This document shows positions 32,700-32,728 of a stretch of 32,728 nt of DNA, piece after piece. The position numbers and the translations under genes are program-made. Numbering within the stretch: position 1 is the first letter of the stretch; every line of letters begins with the position of its first letter. Source of the stretch: an uncultured Bacilli bacterium (GTDB lineage: Bacteria > Bacillota_I > Bacilli_A > RF39 > UBA660); contig CAKOOQ010000011.1 in assembly GCA_934098555.1 (NCBI GenBank), positions 1 to 32,728 on the forward strand. Direction: 5' to 3'. The notes under the pieces were generated by a model that had not been told where the DNA came from, ran no database searches, and was given only the letters and a program-made list of their open reading frames with translations.

Positions 32700-32728
32700 C
32701 TTTATAATGGGTTCTGGTGGTGAAAAGA

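Noticed and set aside
1..32728. A DGR reverse transcriptase, template repeat or Avd-like accessory gene in this window
   Set aside because: No coding region has reverse-transcriptase motifs. GCGGACTCTTCG occurs only in the two target genes, and no intergenic segment resembles an A-rich copy of either block.
1..32728. CRISPR array, rRNA or tRNA genes
   Set aside because: No regularly spaced direct repeats, no rRNA-like stretches and no cloverleaf with a T-loop other than the tmRNA ends were seen.

Overview
The window is AT-rich and densely coded, uses the standard code (TGG for Trp, TGA as a stop), and has strong Shine-Dalgarno sites and many short hairpin terminators. A cell wall is implied by a sortase with its surface substrate, LysM and M23 proteins, and a two-component system with an FtsX-type ABC transporter. 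Together these suggest an uncultured gut-type Bacilli/Firmicutes lineage (RF39, Erysipelotrichales or a walled relative of the Mollicutes). The lineage is an inference. The chromosome carries housekeeping genes (fhs, thyX-like, ssrA) mixed with a large share of secreted and surface proteins.

Layout. 1-1740: 3' part of a LamG plus FGE/C-type-lectin-like surface protein. 1966-5167: thioester/SpaA-repeat surface protein and an overlapping sortase. 5157-6979 (minus): small conserved protein and formate-tetrahydrofolate ligase, divergent from an unknown gene (7085-8227). 8224-9762 (minus): debris, a YHYH/cadherin-like exported protein and an IS1182-type transposase relic. 9927-10939 (minus): NUDIX hydrolase and tmRNA. 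11031-16656: cysteine-rich membrane-anchored protein, PH-like protein, two unknown membrane proteins and a LysM protein. 16852-18797: divergent ThyX-like enzyme and a TasA-like exported protein. 18865-24470: response regulator, histidine kinase, unknown protein, ABC ATPase and permease, apparently one operon. 24632-32728: a surface-variation region with two paralogous lectin-like proteins flanking an M23 peptidase and a giant prepilin-like adhesin.

The main discovery candidate is in 24.6-32.7 kb. The two paralogous C-type-lectin-like genes (24689-26113 and 31061-32671) end in segments whose composition departs sharply from the rest of the gene: by hand count 57% GC in 25921-26040 against 34% in the preceding 120 bases, and 49% in 32501-32600 against 33% in the preceding 100. 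The codons there end almost always in C, T or G. This is the pattern expected of diversity-generating-retroelement (DGR) variable regions, where template adenines are randomised. Each gene is also preceded by a promoter whose -35 and -10 boxes are separated by a run of exactly 10 G (spacers 19 and 20 nt), a layout typical of phase-variable promoters. A third lectin/FGE-like protein lies at the left edge. No reverse transcriptase or template repeat is in the window, so a DGR acting in trans from elsewhere is the hypothesis to test.

The proteins could work together as a switchable, hypervariable cell-surface display alongside fixed adhesins (thioester protein, prepilin-adhesin) and wall-remodelling enzymes. 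That functional link is inference from gene neighbourhood.
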